From Diorhabda sublineata (lineage: Eukaryota; Arthropoda; Insecta; Coleoptera; Chrysomelidae), in assembly GCF_026230105.1 (NCBI RefSeq), contig NW_026614266.1, positions 146,082 through 210,081 on the forward strand: a DNA stretch of 64,000 bases, read 5' to 3'. Numbering within the stretch: the stretch's first letter is position 1; each line of letters starts with the position of its first letter. Both the position numbers and the translations under genes were made by a program. Below are positions 11,601 through 25,877 of the stretch, in pieces. The notes under the pieces are model-generated. The model was not told the DNA's origin and did no database searches. It saw only the letters and a list, made by a program, of their open reading frames with translations.

Positions 11601-12250
11601 CAAAGTGTCAGTTGACCTCAATGGACTTCAATGGATGTTAATCGACGATATCTGACAAAGTTAGATGCAAACACACTCAAATATATGAGAAATGTTGAAA
11701 TTCGACTTCAAATTAGGAAGATAGACTTTGAAAATTTTCAATCAACACAAATTGACAATCGACCTCAATGGGCTTCAATGGATGTTAATCGCCTATATCT
11801 GACAAAGTTAGATGCAAACTCACTCAAATATATGAGAAATGTTGAAATTTGACTTCAAATTGGGGAGATAGACTTTAAAAATTTTCAATCAACACAAAGT
11901 GACAGTCGACCTCAATTGGCTTCAGTAGATGTTAATCGACGATATCTGACAAAGTTAGATGCAAACTCTCTCAAATATATAAGAAATGTTGAAATTCGAC
12001 TTCAAATTAGGAAGATAGACTTTGAAAATTTTCAATCAACACAAAGTGACAGTTGACCTCAATTGGCTTCAGTAAATGTTAATCGACGATATCTGACAAA
12101 GTTAGATGCAAACTCTCTCAAATATATAAGAAATGTTGAAATTCGACTTCAAATTAGGAAGATAGACTTTGAAATTTTCAATCAACACAAAGTGACAGTA
12201 GACCTCAATGGGCTTCAATGGAAGTTAATCGACGATATCTGACAAAGATA
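8105..12250 (+). repeat. ~4.1-kb block, left copy
   Basis: About 28 monomers here recur at about 12806-16804. The offset is 4701 bp up to about 9.1 kb, then 4554 bp, then 4553 bp. The change of 147 bp means one monomer present at 9133-9279 has no partner in the right copy. The further 1-bp change is the deleted C of GATGAAACTC near 14311. Shared rare markers include ATGAGGAATG near 8306 and 13007, and CTTCGAATTAGGGAG near 8767 and 13468. Also shared are AGAAAAGTTG near 10073 and 14628, and the A-deletion near 10555 and 15108. Confidence 0.8.
10456..10748 (+). repeat. Linked pair: A-deleted monomer plus ATGGAAG monomer
   Basis: The left unit (10456-10601, 146 bp) has lost one A from the palindrome tract, reading GAAATTTTC at 10555. 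It ends GACAGTAGACC. The right unit (from 10602) begins ATGGAAG and carries AAAGATAGATGC in place of AAAGTTAGATGC. The same linked set of four markers recurs with deletions near 563, 12171, 12464, 15108, 16724, 17458, 19074, 19514, 21865, 22011, 22598, 37148, 39352 and 39939; at 23636 it has GTAAACC in place of GTAGACC. Two A-deleted units, near 35679 and 61988, lack the linked right-hand unit. The deletion therefore probably arose once and was spread as a block. Confidence 0.88.
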
Positions 12251-14454
12251 GATGCAAACTCTCTCAAATATATGAGAAATGTTGAAATTCGACTTCAAAT
12301 TAGGAAGATACACTTTGAAAATTTTCAATCAACACAAATTGACAATTGACCTCAATGGGCTTCAATGGATGTTAATCGCCTATATCTGACAAAGTTAGAT
12401 GCAAACTCACTCAAATATATGAGAAATGTTGAAATTCGACTTCAAATTAGGAAGATAGACTTTGAAATTTTCAATCAACACAAAGTGACAGTAGACCTCA
12501 ATGGGCTTCAATGGAAGTTAATCGACGATATCTGACAAAGATAGATGCAAACTCTCTCAAATATATAAGAAATGTTGAAATTCGACTTCAAATTAGGAAG
12601 ATAGACTTTGAAAATTTTCAATCAACACAAATTGACAATTGACCTCAATGGGCTTCAATGGATGTTAATCGCCTATATCTGACAAAGTTAGATGCAAACT
12701 CACTCAAATATATGAGAAATGTTGAAATTCGACTTCAAATTAGGAAGATAGACTTTGAAAATTTTCAATCAACACAAAGTGACAGTCGACCTCAATTGGC
12801 TTCAGTAGATGTTAATCGACGATATCTGACAAAGTTAGATGCAAACTCTCTCAAATATATAAGAAATGTTGAAATTCGACTTCAAATTAGGAAGATAGAC
12901 TTTGAAAATTTTCAATCAACACAAATTGACAATCGACCTCAATGGGCTTCAATGGATGTTAATCGCCTATATCTGACAAAGTTAGATGCAAACTCACTCA
13001 AATATATGAGGAATGTTGAAATTCGACTTCAAATTAGGAAGATAGACTTTAAAAATTTTCGATCAACACAAAGTGACAGTTGACCTCAATGGGCTTCAGT
13101 GGATGTTAATCGACGATATCTGACAAAGTTTGATGCAAACTCTCTCAAATATATAAGAAATGTTGAAATTCGACTTCAAATTAGGAAGATAGACTTTGAA
13201 AATTTTCAATCAACACAAAGTGACAGTTGACCTCAATGGACCTCAATGGATGTTAATCGCGTATATCTGACAAAGTTAGATGCAAACACACTCAAATATA
13301 TGAGAAATGTTGAAATTCGACTTCAAATTAGGAAGATAGACTTTGAAAATTTTCAATCAACACAAATTGACAATCGACCTCAATGGGCTTCAATGGATGT
13401 TAATCGCCTATATCTGACAAAGTTAGATGCAAACTCACTCAAATATATGAGAAATGTTGAAATTCGACTTCGAATTAGGGAGATAGACTTTAAAAATTTT
13501 CAATCAACACAAAGTGACAGTTGACCTCAATGGACTTCAATGGATGTTAATCGCGTATATCTGACAAAGTTAGATGCAAACACACTCAAATATATGAGAA
13601 ATGTTGAAATTTGACTTCGAATTAGGGAGATAGACTTTAAAAATTTTCAATCAACACAAAGTGACAGTTGACCTCAATGGACTTCAATGGATGTTAATCG
13701 CCTATATCTGACAAAGTTAGATGCAAACTCACTCAAATATATGAGAAATGTTGAAATTCGACTTCAAATTAGGAAGATAGACTTTGAAAATTTTCAATCA
13801 ACACAAAGTGACAGTCGACCTCAATTGGCTTCAGTAGATGTTAATCGACGATATCTGACAAAGTTAGATGCAAACTCACTCAAATATATGAGAAATGTTG
13901 AAATTCGACTTCAAATTAGGAAGATAGACTTTGAAAATTTTCAATCAACACAAAGTGACAGTTGACCTCAATGGACCTCAATGGATGTTAATCGCGTATA
14001 TCTGACAAAGTTAGATGCAAACACACTCAAATATATGAGAAATGTTGAAATTTGACTTCGAATTAGGGAGATAGACTTTAAAAATTTTCAATCAACACAA
14101 AGTGACAGTTGACCTCAATGGACTTCAATGGATGTTAATCGCCTATATCTGACAAAGTTAGATGCAAACACACTCAAATATATGAGAAATGTTGAAATTT
14201 GACTTCGAATTAGGAAGATAGACTTTAAAAATTTTCAATCAACACAAAGTGACAGTTGACCTCAATGGACTTCAATGGATGTTAATCGCCTATATCTGAC
14301 AAAGTTAGATGAAACTCACTCAAATATATGAGAAATGTTGAAATTCGACTTCAAATTAGGAAGATAGACTTTGAAAATTTTCAATCAACACAAAGTGACA
14401 GTCGACCTCAATTGGCTTCAGTAGATGTTAATCGACGATATCTGACAAAGTTAG

Positions 14455-16804
14455 ATGCAAACTCTCTCAAATATATAAGAAATGTTGAAATTCGACTTCA
14501 AATTAGGAAGATAGACTTTGAAAATTTTCAATCAACACAAATTGACAATCGACCTCAATGGGCTTCAATGGATGTTAATCGCCTATATCTGACAAAGTTA
14601 GATGCAAACTCACTCAAATATATAAGAAAAGTTGAAATTCGACTTCAAATTAGGAAGATAGATTTTGAAAATTTTCAATCAACACAAATTGACAATCGAC
14701 CTCAATGGGCTTCAATGGATGTTAATCGCCTATATCTGACAAAGTTAGATGCAAACTCACTCAAATATATGAGAAATGTTGAAATTCGACTTCAAATTAG
14801 GAAGATAGACTTTAAAAATTTTCAATCAACACGAAGTGTCAGTTGACCTCAATGGACTTCAATGGATGTTAATCGCGTATATCTGACAAAGTTAGATGCA
14901 AACACACTCAAATATATGAGAAAAGTTGAAATTCGACTTCAAATTAGGAAGATAGACTTTGAAAATTTTCAATCAACACAAAGTGACAGTCGACCTCAAT
15001 TGGCTTCAGTAGATGTTAATCGACGATATCTGACAAAGTTAGATGCAAACTCTCTCAAATATATAAGAAATGTTGAAATTCGACTTCAAATTAGGAAGAT
15101 AGACTTTGAAATTTTCAATCAATACAAAGTGACAGTAGACCTCAATGGGCTTCAATGGAAGTTAATCGACGATATCTGACAAAGATAGATGCAAACTCTC
15201 TCAAATATATAAGAAATGTTGAAATTCGACTTCAAATTAGGAAGATAGACTTTGAAAATTTTCAATCAACACAAAGTGACAGTCGACCTCAATGGACTTC
15301 AATGGATGTTAATCGCGTATATCTGACAAAGTTAGATGCAAACACACTCAAATATATGAGAAATGTTGAAATTCGACTTCAAATTAGGAAGATAGACTTT
15401 GAAAATTTTCAATCAACACAAAGTGACAGTCGACCTCAATTGGCTTCAGTAGATGTTAATCGACGATATCTGACAAAGTTAGATGCAAACTCTCTCAAAT
15501 ATATAAGAAATGTTGAAATTCGACTTCAAATTAGGAAGATAGACTTTGAAAATTTTCAATCAACACAAATTGACAATCGACCTCAATGGGCTTCAATGGA
15601 TGTTAATCGCCTATATCTGACAAAGTTAGATGCAAACTCACTCAAATATATAAGAAATGTTGAAATTCGACTTCAAATTAGGAAGATAGATTTTGAAAAT
15701 TTTCAATCAACACAAATTGACAATCGACCTCAATGGGCTTCAATGGATGTTAATCGCCTATATCTGACAAAGTTAGATGCAATCTCACTCAAATATATGA
15801 GAAATGTTGAAATTCGACTTCAAATTAGGAAGATAGACTTTAAAAATTTTCAATCAACACGAAGTGTCAGTTGACCTCAATGGACTTCAATGGATGTTAA
15901 TCGCGTATATCTGACAAAGTTAGATGCAAACACACTCAAATATATGAGAAATGTTGAAATTCGACTTCAAATTAGGAAGATAGACTTTGAAAATTTTCAA
16001 TCAACACAAAGTGACAGTCGACCTCAATTGGCTTCAGTAGATGTTAATCGACGATATCTGACAAAGTTAGATGCAAACTCACTCAAATATATGAGAAATG
16101 TTGAAATTCGACTTCAAATTAGGAAGATAGACTTTAAAAATTTTCAATCAACACAAAGTGTCAGTTGACCTCAATGGACTTCAATGGATGTTAATCGACG
16201 ATATCTGACAAAGTTAGATGCAAACACACTCAAATATATGAGAAATGTTGAAATTCGACTTCAAATTAGGAAGATAGACTTTGAAAATTTTCAATCAACA
16301 CAAATTGACAATCGACCTCAATGGGCTTCAATGGATGTTAATCGCCTATATCTGACAAAGTTAGATGCAAACTCACTCAAATATATGAGAAATGTTGAAA
16401 TTTGACTTCAAATTGGGGAGATAGACTTTAAAAATTTTCAATCAACACAAAGTGACAGTCGACCTCAATTGGCTTCAGTAGATGTTAATCGACGATATCT
16501 GACAAAGTTAGATGCAAACTCTCTCAAATATATAAGAAATGTTGAAATTCGACTTCAAATTAGGAAGATAGACTTTGAAAATTTTCAATCAACACAAAGT
16601 GACAGTTGACCTCAATTGGCTTCAGTAAATGTTAATCGACGATATCTGACAAAGTTAGATGCAAACTCTCTCAAATATATAAGAAATGTTGAAATTCGAC
16701 TTCAAATTAGGAAGATAGACTTTGAAATTTTCAATCAACACAAAGTGACAGTAGACCTCAATGGGCTTCAATGGAAGTTAATCGACGATATCTGACAAAG
16801 ATAG
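14455..16804 (+). repeat. 16-mer HOR, 2350 bp, copy 1
   Basis: This unit is repeated directly at 16805-19154. The period is 2350 bp, which is 16 x 147 minus the two A-deletions it contains (near 15108 and 16724; then 17458 and 19074). Diagnostic markers at matching positions are AGAAAAGTTG (14628/16978 and about 14922/17272) and TCAATACAAAG (about 15118/17468). Also matching are GCAATCTCACTC (15779/18129) and CTTCAAATTGGGGAG (16408/18758). A more divergent earlier copy occupies about 9.9-12.25 kb but has TCAACACAAAG and GCAAACTCACTC at two of these sites. I saw no difference between copies 1 and 2 in the parts I compared. Confidence 0.88.
14862..15179 (+). other. Frameshifted read-through stretch typical of A-deleted units
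   Basis: This 105-codon open stretch leaves the usual frame at the A-deletion near 15108 and ends in a different frame with KLIDDI. The same outcome appears at 10309-10626, 17212-17529 and 21619-21936. It shows that the deletion changes the downstream peptide completely, yet the deleted form has been amplified. This argues against selection for the encoded protein. It is listed to mark the pattern and is not called as a gene. Confidence 0.75.
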
Positions 16805-19154
16805 ATGCAAACTCTCTCAAATATATAAGAAATGTTGAAATTCGACTTCAAATTAGGAAGATAGACTTTGAAAATTTTCAATCAACACAAATTGACAATC
16901 GACCTCAATGGGCTTCAATGGATGTTAATCGCCTATATCTGACAAAGTTAGATGCAAACTCACTCAAATATATAAGAAAAGTTGAAATTCGACTTCAAAT
17001 TAGGAAGATAGATTTTGAAAATTTTCAATCAACACAAATTGACAATCGACCTCAATGGGCTTCAATGGATGTTAATCGCCTATATCTGACAAAGTTAGAT
17101 GCAAACTCACTCAAATATATGAGAAATGTTGAAATTCGACTTCAAATTAGGAAGATAGACTTTAAAAATTTTCAATCAACACGAAGTGTCAGTTGACCTC
17201 AATGGACTTCAATGGATGTTAATCGCGTATATCTGACAAAGTTAGATGCAAACACACTCAAATATATGAGAAAAGTTGAAATTCGACTTCAAATTAGGAA
17301 GATAGACTTTGAAAATTTTCAATCAACACAAAGTGACAGTCGACCTCAATTGGCTTCAGTAGATGTTAATCGACGATATCTGACAAAGTTAGATGCAAAC
17401 TCTCTCAAATATATAAGAAATGTTGAAATTCGACTTCAAATTAGGAAGATAGACTTTGAAATTTTCAATCAATACAAAGTGACAGTAGACCTCAATGGGC
17501 TTCAATGGAAGTTAATCGACGATATCTGACAAAGATAGATGCAAACTCTCTCAAATATATAAGAAATGTTGAAATTCGACTTCAAATTAGGAAGATAGAC
17601 TTTGAAAATTTTCAATCAACACAAAGTGACAGTCGACCTCAATGGACTTCAATGGATGTTAATCGCGTATATCTGACAAAGTTAGATGCAAACACACTCA
17701 AATATATGAGAAATGTTGAAATTCGACTTCAAATTAGGAAGATAGACTTTGAAAATTTTCAATCAACACAAAGTGACAGTCGACCTCAATTGGCTTCAGT
17801 AGATGTTAATCGACGATATCTGACAAAGTTAGATGCAAACTCTCTCAAATATATAAGAAATGTTGAAATTCGACTTCAAATTAGGAAGATAGACTTTGAA
17901 AATTTTCAATCAACACAAATTGACAATCGACCTCAATGGGCTTCAATGGATGTTAATCGCCTATATCTGACAAAGTTAGATGCAAACTCACTCAAATATA
18001 TAAGAAATGTTGAAATTCGACTTCAAATTAGGAAGATAGATTTTGAAAATTTTCAATCAACACAAATTGACAATCGACCTCAATGGGCTTCAATGGATGT
18101 TAATCGCCTATATCTGACAAAGTTAGATGCAATCTCACTCAAATATATGAGAAATGTTGAAATTCGACTTCAAATTAGGAAGATAGACTTTAAAAATTTT
18201 CAATCAACACGAAGTGTCAGTTGACCTCAATGGACTTCAATGGATGTTAATCGCGTATATCTGACAAAGTTAGATGCAAACACACTCAAATATATGAGAA
18301 ATGTTGAAATTCGACTTCAAATTAGGAAGATAGACTTTGAAAATTTTCAATCAACACAAAGTGACAGTCGACCTCAATTGGCTTCAGTAGATGTTAATCG
18401 ACGATATCTGACAAAGTTAGATGCAAACTCACTCAAATATATGAGAAATGTTGAAATTCGACTTCAAATTAGGAAGATAGACTTTAAAAATTTTCAATCA
18501 ACACAAAGTGTCAGTTGACCTCAATGGACTTCAATGGATGTTAATCGACGATATCTGACAAAGTTAGATGCAAACACACTCAAATATATGAGAAATGTTG
18601 AAATTCGACTTCAAATTAGGAAGATAGACTTTGAAAATTTTCAATCAACACAAATTGACAATCGACCTCAATGGGCTTCAATGGATGTTAATCGCCTATA
18701 TCTGACAAAGTTAGATGCAAACTCACTCAAATATATGAGAAATGTTGAAATTTGACTTCAAATTGGGGAGATAGACTTTAAAAATTTTCAATCAACACAA
18801 AGTGACAGTCGACCTCAATTGGCTTCAGTAGATGTTAATCGACGATATCTGACAAAGTTAGATGCAAACTCTCTCAAATATATAAGAAATGTTGAAATTC
18901 GACTTCAAATTAGGAAGATAGACTTTGAAAATTTTCAATCAACACAAAGTGACAGTTGACCTCAATTGGCTTCAGTAAATGTTAATCGACGATATCTGAC
19001 AAAGTTAGATGCAAACTCTCTCAAATATATAAGAAATGTTGAAATTCGACTTCAAATTAGGAAGATAGACTTTGAAATTTTCAATCAACACAAAGTGACA
19101 GTAGACCTCAATGGGCTTCAATGGAAGTTAATCGACGATATCTGACAAAGATAG
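16805..19154 (+). repeat. 16-mer HOR, 2350 bp, copy 2
   Basis: This is the direct tandem partner of 14455-16804. The junction sits in an NRRY-type unit. The copy-1 unit at 14421 begins GTAGATG, while its counterpart at 16771 begins ATGGAAG. The exchange therefore joined two non-equivalent monomers within their shared sequence. After the HOR, the array at 19415 onward instead resembles 12365 onward (offset 7050 bp), marking a switch of template. Confidence 0.87.
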
Positions 19155-19910
19155 ATGCAAACTCTCTCAAATATATAAGAAATGTTGAAATTCGACTTCA
19201 AATTAGGAAGATAGACTTTGAAAATTTTCAATCAACACAAAGTGACAATTGACCTCAATGGGCTTCAATGGATGTTAATCGCCTATATCTGACAAAGTTA
19301 GATGCAAACTCACTCAAATATATGAGAAATGTTGAAATTCGACTTCAAATTAGGAAGATAGACTTTGAAAATTTTCAATCAACACAAATTGACAATTGAC
19401 CTCAATGGGCTTCAATGGATGTTAATCGCCTATATCTGACAAAGTTAGATGCAAACTCACTCAAATATATGAGAAATGTTGAAATTCGACTTCAAATTAG
19501 GAAGATAGACTTTGAAATTTTCAATCAACACAAAGTGACAGTAGACCTCAATGGGCTTCAATGGAAGTTAATCGACGATATCTGACAAAGATAGATGCAA
19601 ACTCTCTCAAATATATAAGAAATGTTGAAATTCGACTTCAAATTAGGAAGATAGACTTTGAAAATTTTCAATCAACACAAATTGACAATTGACCTCAATG
19701 GGCTTCAATGGATGTTAATCGCCTATATCTGACAAAGTTAGATGCAAACTCACTCAAATATATGAGAAATGTTGAAATTCGACTTCAAATTAGGAAGATA
19801 GACTTTGAAAATTTTCAATCAACACAAAGTGACAGTCGACCTCAATTGGCTTCAGTAGATGTTAATCGACGATATCTGACAAAGTTAGATGCAAACTCTC
19901 TCAAATATAT

Positions 19911-21146
19911 AAGAAATGTTGAAATTCGACTTCAAATTAGGAAGATAGACTTTGAAAATTTTCAATCAACACAAAGTGACAGTCGACCTCAATTGTCTTC
20001 AGTAGATGTTAATCGATGATATCTGACAAAGTTAGATGCAAACTCTCTCAAATATATAAGAAATGTTGAAATTCGACTTCAAATTAGGAAGATAGACTTT
20101 GAAAATTTTCAATCAACACAAATTGACAATCGACCTCAATGGGCTTCAATGGATGTTAATCGCCTATATCTGACAAAGTTAGATGCAAACTCACTCAAAT
20201 ATATAAGAAATGTTGAAATTCGACTTCAAATTAGGAAGATAGATTTTGAAAATTTTCAATCAACACAAATTGACAATCGACCTCAATGGGCTTCAATGGA
20301 TGTTAATCGCCTATATCTGACAAAGTTAGATGCAAACTCACTCAAATATATGAGAAATGTTGAAATTCGACTTCAAATTAGGAAGATAGACTTTAAAAAT
20401 TTTCAATCAACACAAAGTGTCAGTTGACCTCAATGGACTTCAATGGATGTTAATCGCGTATATCTGACAAAGTTAGATGCAAACACACTCAAATATATGA
20501 GAAATGTTGAAATTCGACTTCAAATTAGGAAGATAGACTTTGAAAATTTTCAATCAACACAAAGTGACAGTCGACCTCAATTGGCTTCAGTAGATGTTAA
20601 TCGACGATATCTGACAAAGTTAGATGCAAACTCTCTCAAATATATAAGAAATGTTGAAATTCGACTTCAAATTAGGAAGATAGACTTTGAAAATTTTCAA
20701 TCAACACAAATTGACAATCGACCTCAATGGGCTTCAATGGATGTTAATCGCCTATATCTGACAAAGTTAGATGCAAACTCACTCAAATATATGAGAAATG
20801 TTGAAATTCGACTTCAAATTAGGAAGATAGACTTTAAAAATTTTCGATCAACACAAAGTGACAGTTGACCTCAATGGGCTTCAGTGGATGTTAATCGACG
20901 ATATCTGACAAAGTTTGATGCAAACTCTCTCAAATATATAAGAAATGTTGAAATTCGACTTCAAATTAGGAAGATAGACTTTGAAAATTTTCAATCAACA
21001 CAAAGTGACAGTTGACCTCAATGGACCTCAATGGATGTTAATCGCGTATATCTGACAAAGTTAGATGCAAACACACTCAAATATATGAGAAATGTTGAAA
21101 TTCGACTTCAAATTAGGAAGATAGACTTTGAAAATTTTCAATCAAC
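19911..21146 (+). repeat. Distant copy of the 7.4-8.7 kb block
   Basis: This is the partner of 7425-8660. It starts with the CAATTGTCTTC / ATCGATGAT unit and runs through the TTTTCGATC and TTTGATGC units. It diverges near 21146, where TCAACAAAAAGTGACAG replaces the TCAACACAAATTGACAA-type sequence. Its location, just right of the 16-mer HOR, suggests that the HOR expansion pushed two originally closer copies apart. Confidence 0.73.
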
Positions 21147-21177
21147 AAAAAGTGACAGTTGACCTCAATGGACCTCA

Positions 21178-23672
21178 ATGGATGTTAATCGCGTATATCT
21201 GACAAAGTTAGATGCAAACACACTCAAATATATGAGAAATGTTGAAATTCGACTTCAAATTAGGAAGATAGACTTTGAAAATTTTCAATCAACACAAATT
21301 GACAATCGACCTCAATGGGCTTCAATGGATGTTAATCGCCTATATCTGACAAAGTTAGATGCAAACTCACTCAAATATATGAGAAATGTTGAAATTCGAC
21401 TTCAAATTAGGAAGATAGACTTTGAATATTTTCAATCAACACAAAGTGACAGTTGACCTCAATGGACCTCAATGGATATTAATCGCGTATATCTGACAAA
21501 GTTAGATGCAAACACACTCAAATATATGAGAAATGTTGAAAATTGACTTCGAATTAGGGAGATAGACTTTAAAAATTTTCAATCAACACAAAGTGACAGT
21601 TGACCTCAATGGACTTCAATGGATGTTAATCGCCTATATCTGACAATGTTAGATGCAAACTCACTCAAATATATGAGAAATGTTGAAATTCGACTTCAAA
21701 TTAGGAAGATAGACTTTGAAAATTTTCAATCAACACAAAGTGACAGTCGACCTCAATTGGCTTCAGTAGATGTTAATCGACGATATCTGACAAAGTTAGA
21801 TGCAGACTCTCTCAAATATATAAGAAATGTTAAAATTCGACTTCAAATTAGGAAGATAGACTTTCAAATTTTCATTCAACACAAAGTGACAGTAGACCTC
21901 AATGGGCTTCAATGGAAGTTAATCGACGATATCTGACAAAGATAGATACAAACTCTCTCACATATATAAGAAATGTTGAAATTCGGCTTCAAATTAGGAA
22001 GATAGACTTTGAAATTTTCAATCAACACAAAGTGACAGTAGACCTCAATGGGCTTCAATGGAAGTTAATCGACGATATCTGACAAAGATAGATGCAAACT
22101 CACTCAAATATATAAGAAATGTTGAAATTCGACTTCAAATTAGGAAGATAGACTTTGAAAATTTTCAATCAACACAAAGTGTCAGTTGACCTCAATGGAC
22201 TTCAATGGATGTTAATCGCGTATATCTGACAAAGTTAGATGCAAACACACTCAAATATATGAGAAATGTTGAAATTTGACTTCAAATTAGGGAGATAGAC
22301 TTTAAAAATTTTCAATCAACACAAAGTGACAGTCGACCTCAATGGGCTTCAATGGATGTTAGTCGCCTATATCTGACAAAGTTAGATGCAAACTCACTCA
22401 AATATATAAGAAATGTTGAAATTCGACTTCAAATTAGGAAGATAGACTTTGAAAATTTTCAATCAACACAAAGTGACAGTTGACTTCAATTGGCTTCAGT
22501 AGATGTTAATCGACGATATCTGAGAAAGTTAGATGCAAACTCTCTCAAATATATAAGAAATGTTGAAATTCGGCTTCAAATTAGGAAGATAGACTTTGAA
22601 ATTTTCAATCAACACAAAGTGACAGTAGACCTCAATGGGCTTCAATGGAAGTTAATCGACGATATCTGACAAAGATAGATGCAAACTCTCTCAAATATAT
22701 AAGAAATGTTGAAATTCGACTTCAAATTAGGAAGATAGACTTTGAAAATTTTCAATCAACACAAATTGACAATCGACCTCAATTGGCTTCAGTGGATGTT
22801 AATCGACGATATCTGACAAAGTTAGATGCGAACTCACTCAAATATATGAGAAATGTTGAAATTCGACTTCAAATTAGGAAGATAGACTTTGAAAATTTTC
22901 AATCAACACAAATTGACAATCGACCTCAATGGGCTTCAATGGATGTTAATCGCCTATATCTGACAAAGTTAGATGCAAACTCACTCAAATATATAAGAAA
23001 TGTTGAAATTCGACTTCAAATTAGGAAGATAGACTTTGAAAATTTTCAATCAACACAAAGTGACAGTCGGCCTCAATTGGCTTCAGTAGATGTTAATCGA
23101 CGATATCTGACAAAGTTAGATGCAAACTCTCTCAAATATATAAGAAATGTTGAAATTCGACTTCAAATTAGGAAGATAGACTTTGAAAATTTTTAATCAA
23201 CACAAATTGACAATCGACCTTAATGGGCTTCAATGGATGTTAATCGCCTATATCTGACAAAGTTAGATGCAAACTCACTCAAATATATAAGAAATGTTGA
23301 AATTCGAATTCAAATTAGGAAGATAGACTTTGAAAATTTTCAATCAACACAAATTGACAATCGACCTCAATGGGCTTCAATGGATGTTAATCGCCTATAT
23401 CTGACAAAGTTAGATGCAAACTCACTCAAATATATAAGAAATGTTGAAATGCGACTTCAAATTAGGAAGATAGACTTTGAAAATTTTCAATCAACACAAA
23501 GTGACAGTTGACCTCAATTGGCTTCAGTAAATGTTAATCGACGATATCTGACAAAGTTAGATGCAAACTCTCTCAAATATATAAGAAATGTTGAAATTCG
23601 ACTTCAAATTAGGAAGATAGACTTTGAAATTTTCAATCAACACAAAGTGACAGTAAACCTCAATGGGCTTCA
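21178..23672 (+). repeat. Mixed block with four linked A-deletions
   Basis: This stretch shows no clear long period to my eye. It holds an unusually dense set of A-deleted units (near 21865, 22011, 22598 and 23636) and several private changes. These are ATGGATATT at 21472, CTGACAATG near 21642, GATAGATAC near 21943, ATTCGGCTTC at 21981 and 22567, and GTTAGTCGCC near 22358. Two consecutive 146-bp units occur at 21766-21911 and 21912-22057. It looks like a seam between the 8-19 kb domain and the 25-40 kb domain. Confidence 0.7.
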
Positions 23673-25877
23673 ATGGAAGTTAATCGACGATATCTGACAA
23701 AGATAGATGCAAACTCTCTCAAATATATAAGAAATGTTGAAATTCGACTTCAAATTAGGAAGATAGACTTTGAAAATTTTCAATCAACACAAAGTGACAG
23801 TCGACCTCAATTGTCTTCAGTAGATGTTAATCGACGATATCTGACAAAGTTAGATGCAAACTCTCTCAAATATATGAGAAATGTTGAAATTCGACTTCAA
23901 ATTAGGAAGATAGACTTTGAAAATTTTCAATCAACACAAAGTGAAAGTCGACCTCAATTGTCTTCAGTAGATGTTAATCGACGATATCTGACAAAGTTAG
24001 ATGCAAACTCTCTCAAATATATAAGAAATGTTGAAATTCGACTTCAAATTAGGAAGATAGACTTTAAAAATTTTCGATCAACACAAAGTGACAGTTGACC
24101 TCAATGGGCTTCAGTGGATGTTAATCGCGTATATCTGACAAAGTTAGATGCAAACACACTCAAATATATGAGAAATGTTGAAATTCGACTTCAAATTAGG
24201 AAGATAGACTTTGAAAATTTTCAATCAACACAAATTGACAATCGACCTCAATGGGCTTCAATGGATGTTAATCGCGTATATCTGACAAAGTTAGATGCAA
24301 ACACACTCAAATATATGAGAAATGTTGAAATTCGACTTCAAATTAGGAAGATAGACTTTGAAAATTTTCAATCAACACAAAGTGACAGTCGACCTCAATT
24401 GTCTTCAGTAGATGTTAATCGACGATATCTGACAAAGTTAGATGCAAACTCTCTCAAATATATAAGAAATGTTGAAATTCGACTTCAAATTAGGAAGATA
24501 GACTTTGAAAATTTTCAATCAACACAAAGTGTCAGTTGACCTCAATGGACTTCAATGGATGTTAATCGCGTATATCTGAAAAAGTTAGATGCAAACACAC
24601 TCAAATATATGAGAAATGTTGAAATTCGACTTCAAATTAGGAAGATAGACTTTGAAAATTTTCAATCAACACAAAGTGTCAGTTGACCTCAATGGACTTC
24701 AATGGATGTTAATCGCGTATATCTGACAAAGTTAGATGCAAACACACTCAAATATATGAGAAATGTTGAAATTTGACTTCAAATTAGGGAGATAGACTTT
24801 AAAAATTTTCAATCAACACAAAGTGACAGTCGACCTCAATGGGCTTCAATGGATGTTAATCGCCTATATCTGACAAAGTTAGATGCAAACTCACTCAAAT
24901 ATATGAGAAATGTTGAAATTCGACTTCAAATTAGGAAGATAGACTTTGAAAATTTTCAATCAACACAAAGTGACAGTCGACCTCAATTGTCTTCAGTAGA
25001 TGTTAATCGACGATATCTGACAAAGTTAGATGCAAACACACTCAAATATATGAGAAATGTTGAAATTCGACTTCAAATTAGGAAGATAGACTTTGAAAAT
25101 TTTCAATCAACACAAAGTGACAGTCGACCTCAGTTGTCTTCAGTAGATGTTAATCGACGATATCTGACAAAGTTAGATGCAAACTCTCTCAAATATATAA
25201 GAAATGTTGAAATTCGACTTCAAATTAGGAAGATAGACTTTAAAAATTTTCGATCAACACAAAGTGACAGTTGACCTCAATGGGCTTCAGTGGATGTTGA
25301 TCGACGATATCTGACAAAGTTTGATGCAAACTCTCTCAAATATATAAGAAATGTTGAAATTCGACTTCAAATTAGGAAGATAGACTTTGAACATTTTCAA
25401 TCAACACAAAGTGACAGTTGACCTCAATGGACCTCAATGGATGTTAATCGCGTATATCTGACAAAGTTAGATGCAAACACACTCAAATATATGAGAAATG
25501 TTGAAATTCGACTTCAAATTAGGAAGATAGACTTTGAAAATTTTCAATCAACACAAATTGACAATCGACCTCAATGGGCTTCAATGGATGTTAATCGCCT
25601 ATATCTGACAAAGTTAGATGCAAACTCACTCAAATATATAAGAAATGTTGAAATTCGACTTCAAATTAGGAAGATAGATTTTGAAAATTTTCAATCAACA
25701 CAAATTGACAATCGACCTCAATGGGCTTCAATGGATGTTAATCGCCTATATCTGACAAAGTTAGATGCAATCTCACTCAAATATATGAGAAATGTTGAAA
25801 TTCGACTTCAAATTAGGAAGATAGACTTTAAAAATTTTCAATCAACACGAAGTGTCAGTTGACCTCAATGGACTTCA

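Larger units (their letters stand above)
12806..16804 (+). repeat. ~4.0-kb block, right copy
   Basis: This is the partner of 8105-12250, with one monomer fewer and one extra single-base deletion near 14311. Its right half is in turn the first full unit of the 2350-bp HOR, so two generations of duplication are layered here. The larger event must predate or overlap the 16-mer expansion, because the 16-mer markers (AGAAAAGTTG, paired A-deletions) are present in both 4-kb copies. Confidence 0.78.
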
